Assembly (NCBI GenBank): GCA_964019055.1
Contig: OZ025217.1
Span: 11,260,255 to 11,324,254 of the forward strand
Direction of reading: 5' to 3'
DNA: 64,000 nucleotides
From: Anthopleura xanthogrammica
Lineage: Eukaryota; Cnidaria; Anthozoa; Actiniaria; Actiniidae
The notes beneath the pieces were generated by a model. That model was not told the origin of the DNA. It searched no databases and saw only the letters and a program-made list of their open reading frames with translations. The position numbers and the translations under genes were made by a program. Position 1 is the stretch's first letter, and each line of letters begins with the position of its first letter. Below are positions 10,430-21,400 of this stretch, in pieces.

Positions 10430-10645
10430 ATGATGATCATGATGATAATGATGATGATGGTGATTGTGATAATGATGGTGATGATGGTGATGGTGATGGT
10501 GATGGTGATAATGATGATGATGATGATGGTGGTGATGATGATGATGATGGTGGTCATAATGATGGTGATGATGATGACGACGATGGTGATGATGATGATG
10601 ATGATGATAATAATGGCCGGTGATAATGGTGATGATGATATATTT
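10430..10645 (+). repeat. (GAT/GGT)n trinucleotide microsatellite
   Basis: An imperfect GAT run with GGT interruptions. It gives Met-rich frames on the plus strand and poly-Ile or poly-His frames on the minus strand, none of them credible. Confidence 0.95.
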
Positions 10646-10707
10646 TCTGAACACCAACCTTCGTTCTTTTCTTTTCTTTTCTTGGCACCAGCAAGTTCTA
10701 GTGTTAC

Positions 10708-10731
10708 CTCTACTTTCCTTTTCTTTGAACG
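10708..10731 (-). other. Candidate gene B cytoplasmic exon
   Basis: On the minus strand a pyrimidine-rich tract ending TTTCAAG precedes a phase-0 frame reading RSKKRKVE, followed by GAG/GTAACA as a possible donor. A basic stretch straight after a transmembrane exon is what a cytoplasmic start should look like, and gene A exon 4 also begins in phase 0 with Lys/Arg residues. If the donor is not used, the frame runs on into the GAT microsatellite as poly-Ile, which is not credible. The call is weak. Confidence 0.3.
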
Positions 10732-10937
10732 CTTGAAATTACAAACAACAGGAACATGCATACAAAGTTATCGAACGTAGGAAGAACACATGCACTTGCA
10801 CTGATTTTAAGGTTGACAGAACGCAAGGAATTGGATAAACTTCAAAACTAAGTAGTTATACTTTTCATGAAACTCTTTAGTACCAAGAATGCTTGAAAAT
10901 CGGTAACCACAAACTATTTTGAGCTAACTTCTACCTT

Positions 10938-11025
10938 GTATTATAAAACTCATGAATGATTAATGAGGAAAACACAATAGAAATCATTGTCCGTGGAGGA
11001 GGTTGTATATCTGATACAAAATCGT
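10938..11025. repeat. Second copy of the 9,645 dispersed repeat
   Basis: Nearly the same block as 9,645-9,735, including the GTCCGTGGAGGA segment and the TTGTATATCTGATACAA motif. Confidence 0.7.
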
Positions 11026-11128
11026 CCTGATTTGCATAAACTTTAACTCCAATTTTCTCAGCCAAATTCTATTTTATCTTTAAATTTTTAGTAGAACATG
11101 AATGTATACACCTAGACGTTTCATAAGT

Positions 11129-11232
11129 AATATACAATATTCGTGTCCGTGTTGTATCAGATATACAATCACTCGCCTTCGGCTCGTGGTTGTATATCTG
11201 ATACAACACGGCCACTCATATTGTATATATTA
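11129..11232. repeat. Near-perfect hairpin, 22-bp core stem
   Basis: CCGTGTTGTATCAGATATAC(AA) at 11,147-11,168 is perfectly mirrored at 11,190-11,211 around a GC-rich loop of 21 bases. Complementarity extends outward to about 40 bp per arm with few mismatches. A single-stranded form would be a strong hairpin. It matches the half-copy at 9,700-9,762. Confidence 0.8.
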
Positions 11233-11369
11233 CCTAAACAGAGCCTCAGGTTAAATATTTTTACATATTTGCATATTGAGAAAACATATAATGATACCCG
11301 ACTAGTTCTTTTTCATTTTATATCGTTTTGCTCCGAAAAGTTTTTTTTTGAAAGTGCTGTATTATACAC

Positions 11370-12065
11370 CTATTTCAAATAACGTTGAGATTGGGAAATG
11401 GTTGATCTGAGACCGATAGGAATTGTGGGAGCTTTTTAAATTACAAATCCATTGTAATCATGCCTGAATATTAATACTTACTTCTGACATACTAGTATCT
11501 GTGATTCAGTACCATTCAGGTGTAATATGACAATGCATTGTTGTAATCATGCCTGAATATTAATACTTACTTCTGACATACTAGTATCTGTGATTCAGTA
11601 CCATTCAGGTGTAATATGACAATGTATTGTTGTAATCATGCCTGAATATTAATACTTACTTCTGACATACTAGTATCTGTGATTCAGTACCATTCAGGTG
11701 TAATATGACAATGCATTGTTGTAATCATGCCTGAATATTAATACTTACTTCTGACATACCAGTATCTGTGATTCAATACCATTCAGGTGTGATATGACAA
11801 TGCATTGTTGTAATCATGCCTGAATATTAATACTTACTTCTGACATACTAGTATCTGTGATTCAGTACCATTCATGTGTGACTATGACAATGTATTGTTG
11901 TAATCATGCCTGAATATTAATACTTACTTCTGACATACTAGTATCTGTGATTCAGTACCATTCAGGTGTGATATGACCATGCATTTGTAATTTAATAAAT
12001 AAACTCCCACAATTCCTATCGGTTTCAGATCGACCATTTCCCATTATCAACGTTATTTGAAATAG
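11370..12065. mobile_element. TIR element carrying an internal 89-bp satellite
   Basis: Terminal inverted repeats of about 70-80 bp begin with CTATTTCAAATAACGTTGA at 11,370 and end with its complement at 12,065. Both arms contain CCGATAGGAATTGTGGGAG. Almost all of the interior is the tandem satellite at 11,461-11,990. There is no transposase, so the element is non-autonomous. No clear target-site duplication was found at these boundaries. Confidence 0.75.
11461..11990 (+). repeat. 89-bp tandem repeat, six copies
   Basis: TGCCTGAATATTAATACTTA starts at 11,461, 11,550, 11,639, 11,728, 11,817 and 11,907, a period of 89 (once 90). Copies differ by only a few bases. The array lies wholly between the terminal inverted repeats of the surrounding element. 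Confidence 0.95.
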
Positions 12066-12176
12066 TTGTTCATCTGAGAGTTACCGAACATTTCTTTAAC
12101 TTAAATTATAAACCGTCCTTGTACATGTTTTACGAGGGTAGCACTTAATAGCCAGTGGCTTACAAACGTGTAGTCT

Positions 12177-12312
12177 CCTTTGCAGCCGTTCTTAGTGTCG
12201 GTCTCAAAATCCCTGAGACCCTGGAACCTTGTGGAAATCAGCTTTAGTTGACGGGGCTAGCGTGTCTAAATAAAGTTTACTTACTTACCGACACTAAGAA
12301 CGGCTGCAAAGG
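12177..12312. mobile_element. Small inverted-repeat element with perfect 26-bp arms
   Basis: CCTTTGCAGCCGTTCTTAGT continues to a 26-base arm at 12,177-12,202. Its exact complement lies at 12,287-12,312, around an 84-base interior. ACAAACGTG/CAAACGTGTG sequences lie outside the arms on both sides. There is no coding capacity, so it is MITE-like. Confidence 0.7.
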
Positions 12313-12369
12313 TGTGCTAACAAACGTGTGTCCCTTGTCCATAATGGAATTGGAATTTAGAAGTTGATT

Positions 12370-12540
12370 TTTGAGGAGGGTGGAAAACCGCTGGACCCGG
12401 AGAAAAACCCTCGAAGCACAGGAGAGAACCAACTATCTACTCATGCATATATGACATCCAGCCAGACGGGACCCGAACCTGGGTCGCATTGATGAGAGGC
12501 GAGCACACTCACCGCTACGCCACCCGTGCTTCCCATAAAC
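12370..12540 (-). mobile_element. tRNA-derived SINE, copy 1
   Basis: Read on the minus strand, GGTGGCGTAGCGGTGAGTG resembles a pol III A box and GGTTCGGGTCC a B box. The remainder is a tRNA-unrelated body ending near 12,370. Two further diverged copies, also minus, lie at 19,985-20,155 and 27,545-27,700. The tRNA-like head plus dispersal identify a SINE. Confidence 0.75.
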
Positions 12541-12566
12541 AAGCTATTTTTCAATTATTAACTCAC

Positions 12567-14080
12567 CTTGTATAAAAGCACTACCAGGACTACTATAAGA
12601 ATAATTCCAATAGTAGCTCCAACAGCAATACCAATTGTCGCTCCCGTGGACAACCCACCTGGGGTGTTGGTGTTCGGGCTTTTAGTTCCATTAGTCTTAA
12701 GGTAGAAACAAAATATATCTAAGGGTTTTAATAAACATGCATATGAAGCTATAAAAGTACAACAGCACAGCACGGCACGGCACAGCACAGCACAGCACAG
12801 CACAGCACAGCACAGCACAGCACAGCACAGCACAGCACAGCACAGCACAGCACAGCACAGCACAGCACAGCACAGCACAGCACAGCACACCACACCACAA
12901 CACAGCACAACACAACACAACACAGCACAATAAAGCACAGCACAGTACAGCACAGCACAACACAACACAATAAAACACAGCAGAGGATAGGAAGTCAAAT
13001 GTACATACGTTGACTGTGGAACTTGATACGTTGATTGTTGCTGTTGGCGTGATACTGAGGATAAAGGTAGTGTCGTAGGCGGAAGTCCTCTTGCTCGTCG
13101 TCGTCGTCGTCGTCGTCGGCTGCGGCGGCGGTGGCGTTGAAGTTGTTAGAGTTGCTACTGGTATTGTTGGTGCTGATAGTAGTTTTGGTGTTGACGATGT
13201 TGATAATGATGTTGTTGATTGTACTGCCGCTGATATTACAAAAGAGACAACGCGATACGTTTGACATTTTGACATGAAATGTTTTGGCAGATTCAACTGC
13301 CATCGTCAGTTGAAAGTAAGCTGGCAATAATTAAAAAAATTATATGAATGAATCTGTTATAATTCCAAAAAACGCTAAAAAACGGTGCACCAGTGGCCTG
13401 CAGCGTTGACATAGTTTCAGAAGTTTGTCAGACGCAGCAGTATGTCCTGCAAAAAACTATGAATTGAGTAAAGCTAGCCATGTAATTCTGGCCAGCTTTG
13501 CACCGACAAATGAACGAACGAAAAGAGGGAATTCATTCGTTGAGAGAGGGTCCTGAAAGGTTAAAATGGGAGCTGTCATTCGCCTATTTTTTGGGTTGCT
13601 GGGAAAATGGGATTTCATGCACTGAGACTGGGATTTAGCCATTACTGGGATTGGGATTCTGAAAAATCTCTAACTCTAACTCTATAACTCAGACTGAGAT
13701 TTTGCATGACTGGCAGTAGGATTTTGTAAAGTTTTGGGCTGGAAATGGGATAAGGACCCCCTTATGAACCTCTTGAGAACATCTTACCATATATACTTAT
13801 TTGGCTTGGGCATAATGTTTTCCCTTATGAGACCACGTGTCATTTTCTTTTGTATATATTTGTATATAAAAATGTATTGGGCGCAATGTTTCATGATTGA
13901 TTTCAGATATAATTGGTACTAATATTAAACAAACTGATACGTACTCGCGCTCATGTTCATGATGTCCGTGATGTTCGGGATGTTCGTTGGCAAACTTATG
14001 CTCGCTGACGTGTTTTCGGTATTTAGGAAGAAGAAAAGTGCCAAAATCTGAAAGCAGTGGATCAGTCGATTGGTTGCCAT
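12567..14080 (-). CDS. Gene B: mucin-like single-pass membrane protein, 3' end not found
   Basis: Three exons join by splice site and phase. Exon 1 (13,945-14,080) starts MATNRLIHCFQILALFFFLN, a signal peptide, and ends in phase 1 at A/GTACGT; an acceptor 16 bases before the ATG implies a 5' UTR intron. Exon 2 (13,009-13,229, phase 1 to 0) follows TTTGTAATATCAG and encodes a Thr/Ser/Pro-rich stalk with a run of seven Thr, ending AAC/GTATGT. Exon 3 (12,567-12,695, phase 0-0) encodes a membrane helix, about residues 138-161 (IGIILIVVLVVLLYK), and ends AAG/GTGAGT. The 162 codons found give signal peptide, O-glycosylatable stalk and TM anchor. No SEA-like domain was found, unlike gene A. The tail and stop lie further left. 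Exon order and phases match gene A, so the two are probably tandem paralogues. Ligand and function are unknown. Confidence 0.65.
12768..12985 (+). repeat. (CACAG)n pentanucleotide microsatellite in gene B intron 2
   Basis: CACAG units with CACAA/CACAC variants at the right end fill most of the intron between gene B exons 3 and 2. Cys/Leu/Val/Ala-type minus frames across it are artefacts. Confidence 0.95.
13230..13944. other. Gene B intron 1
   Basis: Bounded by A/GTACGT and the acceptor at 13,230. It contains a short TGAGACCACGTGTCATTT match to the 29,584 MITE family near 13,828 and nothing else I recognise. Confidence 0.55.
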
Positions 14081-14391
14081 TGTGATCGTCTTCGATCTGC
14101 AAAACACTAAAAAAGATTGAAAATGAAAGAAAGTTAATTGTTGATGAATAATTGAGGACATTGAAGTATCGACTTAAAGGGGTGTGTGTGGATTTTGTCT
14201 GGTTTTGATTGGCATGTGTCATTTTTAGAGCCCAAAATTATTACTCTATACAGGACATGAAACTCTTGAAATTATAAACCTTCAAATTTATCGAGCCCTG
14301 CATGAAACAAGCGTAGCGTAGGCATACCGCATCTTACCGTATCCATAACTACGCGTTGTGATTGGATGAATTAATGAAAGAAAATGAGAAG

Positions 14392-14470
14392 CCATTTCAA
14401 TGTTACGGCATGTCGTACCGTTTATGTGCTGTAAGTCAGTACCGTACGTTTCCCATGCACTCATTGACCG
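14392..14470 (+). repeat. Single copy of the 92-bp repeat family
   Basis: Matches the 790 repeat through CCATTTCAATGTTACGGCAT, with the same preceding GGATGAATTAATG flank as at 762. Confidence 0.8.
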
Positions 14471-14830
14471 AATGCCATTATGGCCGCAACTTCATTATCA
14501 TAATTTTTTTGAATTCATATTTTAGTTTACCGCTACATTAAAATTATAGATTAGAATGACATCAACAAAGTTAGAAAGTTTGAGACAAAAATATTAAATT
14601 GTTGAGAAGTTATGATAATTTTAGCTAATTTCAAAAACGTGAAAAACACCACAACGAGGCTAGCAAGGAAACAGATCACTGAACACATACAAATCTCTGT
14701 AATTTTGATTCTAAATAGCTTCACTTGAATTCAATTTATAGCAATGAAACTTTCCAAAAATACACATTTATGTTTGCTCTTTCTGATAATGATGCTTATT
14801 TTTTAAGATTAGGTTTTTATTTTTAAAAGT
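14471..14830. other. Non-coding stretch, nothing recognised
   Basis: AT-rich sequence upstream of gene B. No frame or repeat is supported. Confidence 0.45.
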
Positions 14831-14883
14831 CAATGGCGGCCATATTGACATTCGGTCTGTGCGATAACCATTCTTATGGGAAG

Positions 14884-15090
14884 CCATTTCAATGTTACGG
14901 CATGTCTTACCGTGTACGTGCTTTAAGTCAGTACCGTGCGTTTCCCTCTCATACGATAACCATTCTTATGGGAAGCCATTTCAATGTTAGCGCATGTCGT
15001 ACCGTGTACGTGCTGTAAGTCAATTCCGTACTTTTCCTACTCATACGATAACCATTCTTATGGGAAGCCATTTCAATGTTAGCGCATGTC
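14884..15090 (+). repeat. 92-bp tandem repeat, second array of three
   Basis: Copies start at 14,884, 14,976 and 15,068, the same 92-bp period as at 790. The array lies immediately left of the second copy of the duplicated segment. Confidence 0.85.
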
Positions 15091-15239
15091 TTGAAATGTT
15101 TTAAAGCGTTTTAGTATTTTTTGTTTCTTATTCTTCTGTTTAATATTTTAATGGTAAATTCGAATTCGACTTCAGTGATAGAGGCTAGAGTTATTACCTA
15201 ATGTAAAAGCGTGCTAAAAAAAAACACACAAAGAAACAC

Positions 15240-15805
15240 GCAATTTGAGAACGGGAAGTCGAAAGGTCACCATCAAGCTGAAATTCTATTGCGAATTTGG
15301 CAGGGACCACTTAACACGGAAGTCAAAACAAACCGTTGTCTTAGCAACTAGGTTTATCTGTTTATACGAGTCCATGCCAATGTCGCTAGGACATTTCTTG
15401 CTTTATGCGTTTATCGAATTAACTTGTATCTTAATGCTTTCTAAGAATATATAGTAAATTAAAAACTAGTTGACTTTCTCCCTTCTTCAAGCTTGCTCTA
15501 GACTGCTAAACGATAAGTTTTTTCCATGATTTCAATCACCAAACTTCACAGTTAAGGAAGTAGAAAACTCAGTTCAAATGCCACTCTCTAAAACTCAGGC
15601 TTGAAAGACATTTATTAAGCAGTAAAAACTAATAAAGTCCGTATAATTGAAACTGTTTGAGCTACATACAAGGCAACTGAAGACAAGCTTACAATAAACG
15701 TCATGGTTTTAAGCCGGACTTACTGGCGAAGAAACGCTTTAGAGAGGTAGAAAAACTTACCTTTTTCCTGAGAATAAAAGACAACTGGTATAAGGGAAGA
15801 AGTCT
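15240..15805. repeat. Segment duplicated from 1,330-1,895 (copy 2)
   Basis: Direct-orientation homologue of 1,330-1,895. It lies about 1.2-1.7 kb upstream of the gene B start codon. By analogy, the first copy could mark the upstream side of a related gene left of this window. Confidence 0.65.
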
Positions 15806-15810
15806 CGGAA

Positions 15811-15999
15811 ATGTGCTTGAATAAACAGCTGAGATCTGTACTCAAGCAAACGAGAACTCAACTAAAAACAGCAATGAGAACTTTGAAGACCTCGAGCGAG
15901 GGGCGTCTGGGAGTATCAAGTTGCAAATCTGAAGACTGTTTTCCAACTGATAGTGTCATCAGTGTCAACAAAGATGACACCGTGGCCAATGGCTATTGA
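15811..15999 (+). other. Unassigned 62-codon ORF
   Basis: The frame ends ...NKDDTVANGY with two Cys and mixed polar content. It reads less like noise than most frames here and begins near an acceptor-like AAACAG. I recognise no family and found no partner exons, so it could be chance. Confidence 0.15.
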
Positions 16000-17030
16000 A
16001 AGTTTTTTTTCAGAAAATGCAAGATAATAAGTAATTTGAGCCTAGAGTGGTTTTGAGAGACAAGGAATGACCGCTGGTTAATGTCTTTAGTTTTTTTCTG
16101 ATGCGAAAGATAAATGTTTTGTTTTGGTTACGTTTTCGAAAAGGGAGTTGAAGAAAAGAAAGCATGGCTAGATAGAATTGACGGATGGATGAATGGATAG
16201 ATGGGATGAATAGATGGATGGATGGATGGATGCTCGGGATCGATGGGAAATGGTCCACACTGCATTCATTAGGTTAGAGTAATCCAAACGGACATATACT
16301 GAAGGATATACTGAAACTAGAGTGTAGTTCCCTCCCTCTGCTTTCTAGTTATTGCTCACTTTAAGCAATAAAGAAAATTTAAAAAAAGAAAACTTATTAT
16401 AAATTATAAATTCTATAAAGAGTAAAACACTTGGCACAATTTAAAACTACTTTATTGAAATAATTATAGCTTTTTTATTGCATCCTTTTTTGTAGTTTTT
16501 TTTCAATGTATATTATTACTTTTTAAGAAAGTATGATATGCACTCGAAAAAATATCTAAATTATTAGCATATATTGTTCAGAATCTATAACATTATTGTC
16601 AACTATAAAACGATGTTAGAATATAATATAATGTCTTGGACGATATTATTTTCGAAAATCTGTTTCTCTATTAAAATGCTATTCTTTATCTATTTATTTT
16701 GAAAATGCGAATACAGCGTTGAGGGGGGGGGGGGGGGGTGTCTCTGAGAGAAACGAGAGAAGGGTTCTGATTGAAAAGTTTAGAAATTATTCTTTTAAAA
16801 AAGTACCACAATTTCCTCATGTTGATGATTTCCTCAAATTTACCTAACTTCACTAGTGGAAAGTGTTTACAATTTTTTGTGCTTTGATTATACTTGAAAG
16901 TTTCTACGATGTCCTCTCCGTTTTATGGGTGTTTCCTCCTGTTCCCTCCATAATGGAATACTTTGTATTATAAAAAATTGGCTTATTTGCTTATATGAGC
17001 TTAAGAAATTAAAAACAACTTGTTATGGGA
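16000..17030. other. Non-coding stretch with short repeats and a G16 run
   Basis: Contains a GATG-type microsatellite at about 16,175-16,232 and an uninterrupted run of 16 G at 16,723-16,738. A possible terminal exon for gene A on the minus strand begins at 16,097 after CTTTCGCATCAG in phase 0 and ends at a TAG after 34 codons; it is weak. Nothing else is recognised. Confidence 0.4.
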
Positions 17031-17033
17031 ATC

Positions 17034-17355
17034 CTGTGGTAAGGAAGGCTTCATTTTTATCAACACAGGAAACCCATTTGTTATGAATAATCTAGAAATA
17101 GTTACAACCTATGATGGGTGCCCTGTGGTATCTTCACTTTTATCAAGACAGGAAGCCCATTTTTAATGAATAATCTAGAAATAGTTACAACCTATGATGG
17201 GTGCCCTGTGGTATCTTCACTTTTATCAAGACAGGAAGCCCATTTGTTATGAATAATCTAGAAATAGTCACAACCTATGATGGGTGCCCTGTGGTATCTT
17301 CACTTTTATCAACACAGGAAGCCCATTTGTAATGAATAACCTAGAAATAGTTCTA
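17034..17355 (+). repeat. 83-89-bp tandem repeat, four copies
   Basis: CTGTGGTA-type starts at 17,034, 17,123, 17,206 and 17,289. Each unit holds CACAGGAA/GACAGGAA, AATAATCTAGAAATAGT and CCTATGATGGGTGCC. The last three spacings are close to 83 bp. Confidence 0.9.
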
Positions 17356-17409
17356 TCTGCCTGTCTTTATAACTGCTTATTTTTCTTTCTCTCTTTTATA
17401 TGATTTCAG

Positions 17410-17532
17410 CCATCCTCATTATAACTACTTGCTTGGACAATGGATATGAATCATTCAAAATTGTGTATCTTCTTCCTGGAAAGCAGAAAAGTTGCAGCAA
17501 CATTGTTAGTTATGGAACACAGAATCATCAAG
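17410..17532 (+). other. Orphan exon-like stretch on the plus strand
   Basis: Flanked by a good acceptor (CTCTTTTATATGATTTCAG) and a donor AAG/GTATGG. It is 123 bases, open in one frame, phase 1 to phase 1, encoding 40 residues with two Cys (part reads SFKIVYLLPGKQKSCSNIVS). It is on the opposite strand to genes A-C and has no partner exons I could find. It could be a gene relic or chance. Confidence 0.3.
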
Positions 17533-17534
17533 GT

Positions 17535-18415
17535 ATGGTAGGTTTGGATGGTAGTGATGGTTTGTGGTGGTAATCATGGTTTGGATGGTAGTGATGGTTT
17601 GTGATGGTAATCATGGTTTGTGATGGAAGTGATGGTTTGGATGGTAACCATGGTTTGGATGGTAATCATGGTTTGTGATGGTAACCATGGTTTGGATGGT
17701 AGTGATGGTTTGGATGGTAACCATGGATTGGATGGTAGTGATGGTTTGTGATGGTAATCATGGTTTGGATGGTAGTGATGGTTTGTGATGGTAATCATGG
17801 TTTGTGATGGTAATCATGGTTTGGATGGTAGTGATGGTTTGTGATGGTTATCATGGTTTGGATGGTAGTGATGGTTTGTGATGGTAATCATGGTTTGGAT
17901 GGTAGTGATGGTTTGTGATGGTAATCATGGTTTGGATGGTAATCATGGTTTGGATGGTAGTGATGGTTTGTGATGGTTATCATGGTTTGTGATGGTAATC
18001 ATGGTTTGGATGGTAATCATGGTTTGGATGGTAGTGATGGTTTGTGATGGTCATCATGGTTTGTGATGGTCATCATGGTTTGTGATGGTAATCATGGTTT
18101 GGATGGTAACCATGGTTTGGATGGTAATCATGGTTTGGATGGTAGTGATGGTTTGAGATGGTAATCATGGTTTGGATGGTAGTGATGGTTTGGATGGTAG
18201 TGATGGTTTGGATGGTAGTGATGGTTTGTGATGGTAATCATGGTTTGGATGGTAGTGATGGTTTGTGATGGTTATCATGGTTTGGATGGTAGTGATGGTT
18301 TGTGATGGTAATCATGGTTTGGATGGTAGTGATGTTTTGTGATGGTAATCATGGTTTGGATGGTAGTGATGGTTTGTGATGGTAATCATGGTTTGGATGG
18401 TAGTGATGGTTTGTA
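17535..18415 (+). repeat. GGTTTGGATGGTAGTGAT minisatellite
   Basis: Nearly 0.9 kb of intermixed units of about 16-19 bp: GGTTTGGATGGTAGTGAT, GGTTTGTGATGGTAATCAT and GGTTTGGATGGTAACCAT. Type order is irregular, as expected from unequal exchange among variants. It lies just 3' of the last confirmed gene A exon. Confidence 0.95.
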
Positions 18416-18443
18416 ATTCAAAATATCTTTAAGCCAATTTTTT

Positions 18444-21400
18444 TTAGTATTTTTGACTCACCTCTTCTTCTTGATTTTCAAATCCTAAATTAGATGCAGC
18501 ATTTTCAATATCCTCCTTTTTCTCTTCCTCCTTCTCTTCTTCATCATTCTTTTTTTCCTCTACGGTTGCAGTCGTTTCTATTTTCTTCTCAACTGGTTTT
18601 TCTTTTTCTTCAACCACTGCTTTTTCCTTTTCATCTTCCTCTTTATCCTTTTCCTTTTTCTTCTCTTCTTTCTCCGTTTCACTGATATCTTTCACAGTTT
18701 CTTCAACATTTTCAATCTTTGTTTCTTTCGAAGCGTTTTGGACGCTTGATTCGACTGTTGAGTCAAAATGTAACAACTTTTAATGACAATAGACCCCTTA
18801 CAGCACGTTGGAATGCAGCTCAATTTGGAGGATAAAAGAGTAGGTTCCAGGTTATCAGGAGTTTGAAATTCTTTTGTTTTGTCCTCCAAACTGCTTTGAC
18901 GTCAGGTGCAAGGGTCTACAGACTGTGATTACTAACCTGGCTGTGTTTCGGTCTCTTCTGACACAAAAGCAGGATTCTCTGTACCCTTTACATCCTCGGT
19001 TATTTTTCCCATCTCCAATTCAACAATTGATGATTTCTCAGACTCGGCTAATGGGCAAACACCTTCCTTGTTATCTTCCCTTACACGAGAAGCATTCGTC
19101 GCATTGTTTTCCAGCGAAACTTCAGTGAGTTGCACCTCTTCCGTACGAGTAGGCTTGTTATCAGAGGTATGTCCATTAGGGACATCTATGGGGACTTGGT
19201 CCTCACTGTCTGATTGAAGTGGCTTTGAGCGTGCTTTTGTTTTCTTGGCGGATGCCTTTGAGGAAAATAATCTGTTATCTTCTGTCCTTTAGACTAATGA
19301 ATGATTTCAGGATAGATGGATGGATGGATGGGATGGGTAGATGGATGGATTGTTTGGATGGATGGATGAATATAATGGGATGGACGGATAGGTGAATAGA
19401 TGGTATGGATTGATAGGTGGATCAGAATGGATGGATGAATGAATGGACGGAAGGGATGCGTGCAAGATGGATGGAAACATGTAATACATAAAAATTATCC
19501 GTAAATAATTAAGGGGAAATGAAGAAAAGAAAGAAAAAAAGGAAGGAAAAAAGGAAGGGAGAAATAGAGGGTAACTCTGATATCTGCTATTTAGCACATG
19601 ATATAGAATTGTTTTCGTATGAGTGGAAAACGTACGTACACGATACGACATGCCGTAACATTGAGATGGCTCCCTATTGTCTTCCAGTAATTCATCCATT
19701 CACAAAGCGCAGTTAGGGTTACGTCAGGTTACGATACAGCTACAGCACGACCACTCATGCAAAAACTGCTCTTATGATTTTGATATTCAACCTAATGAAG
19801 AAACCTACCCGACACACGCAGATCAGTGTGACGATCAAAACAATGATCAGAACAGCACCGATACCGATACCAATTCTTTCATTCTGTGTAAACAAAGCCT
19901 GTGTCTTAGGAGTCGGAGAACCAGTACCTTCAATACTGACTGATTTCACCTGAAGAAAAGCAAGCAAGCAAAAACCTCGAATTTAGGATGGTTTAATTTT
20001 GAGAAGGGAGGAAAGCCGGATAACCGGGATTAACTGAACCTTGGGATCAAAGGAAAGACCTACCAAACTCTACTCACATCAGATGCAAAGTCTAGGAATT
20101 GAACCCAAGATCCCAGCGGTGAGAGGCGAGTCCACTACTGCTACGCCACCCTTGATCAACATAAACATTGTTGTGCGTATGGCATCGTATCGTAACTTTA
20201 GCTTATCACTAACCTTGTCTTTAAAATACGGAACAAGTTCTCCCATCTTATTATTTTTGACGTAGTTATCCAAAATTTCGTAGGCTTTGGTTGTGAGCTC
20301 TTTGTCAACTTTATCTGAACCACCTTTTTCTGTTACGTAGAATTTAAGTTGAACTTCCTCTGCACTTCGCGAAAATCTTCTTCTAGAACACTGGGAGTTT
20401 AAAATGTGTATCCTTTCAAAACTTATCTTGTGCCCTGTTCCATTTTCGTCTTTTTCGATAAGTAGTTCAGCAAGCTTTTCTCGGAAGGTTTCTATGTATT
20501 TACATGATAACTGTGTCCAAGGAACGGTAAAACTGACAGTGATGGTTATGCTTGGTTCGTAAGCTGCTGTAGTTGGCTTTGGTGTTGTTGTTGCTGCTGC
20601 TGTTGTTGTAGTTGTTGATGCTGCTGTTGCTGCTGTTGTTGTTGATGTTGTTGCTGCTGTTGTTGTTGCTGTTGTTGTTGCTGCTGTTGTTGCTGCTGTT
20701 GTTGCTGCTGTTGTTGTTGATGTTGTTGCTGCTGTTGTTGTTGATATTGTTGCTGCTGCTATTGTTGATGTTGTTGTTGCTGCTGTTGTTGTTGATGTTG
20801 TTGTTGCTGCTATTGTTGATGTTGTTGCTGCTGCTATTGTTGATGTTGTTGTTGGAGTTGGAATTGCCGCTATTGCAGATTCTGTACCCTTAAGTAAGGC
20901 TGTTGTAATTGCTGGAGTTAGAGTTGCCGCTATTGCAGATTCTGTACCTTTAAGTAAGGCTGTTGTAGTAGCTGGAGCTGGAGTTTCCGCTATAGTAGCT
21001 GCGGTACCGTTTGGTGATGCTGTTGTAGCTGGTGTACAGTTAGGTAATGCTACAGTAGCTGCGGTACCATTAGGTGATGCTGTTGTAGCTGGTGTACAGT
21101 TAGTTAATGCTACAGTAACTGCGGTACCATTTGGTGATGCTGATGTAGCTGGTGTACAGTTAGTTAATGCTACAGTAACTGCGGTACCGTTTGGTGATGC
21201 TGTTGTAGCTGGTGTACAGTTAGGTAATGCTGGTGTAGCTGCGGTACCATTAGGTGATGCTGTTGTAGCTGGTGTACAGTTAGGTAATGCTGGTGTAGCT
21301 GCGGTACCGTTTGGTGATGCTGTTGTAGCTGGTGTACAGTTAGGTAATGCTGGTGTAGCTGCGGTACCATTAGGTGATGCTGTTGTAGCTGGTGTACAGT

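Noticed and set aside
10324..10761. 145-codon minus ORF with poly-Ile and an 81-codon His-rich ORF
   Set aside because: Mostly the GAT microsatellite. Only the first eight codons of the larger frame are kept, as a weak gene B exon candidate.
12558..12998. Cys/Leu/Val/Ala repeat protein running into the gene B TM exon
   Set aside because: The repeat part is the CACAG microsatellite in intron 2. A proper acceptor separates it from the TM exon.
16010..16096. Terminal exon for gene A ending in TAG
   Set aside because: Phase and acceptor fit, but it lies over 2 kb beyond a large minisatellite and has low-complexity coding. Read-through to the stop at 18,444 is as likely, so it was not added to the gene.
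20612..20893. Plus-strand poly-Leu ORF
   Set aside because: Shadow of the Thr/Ala/Ser-coding triplet tract of gene A exon 2 on the minus strand.
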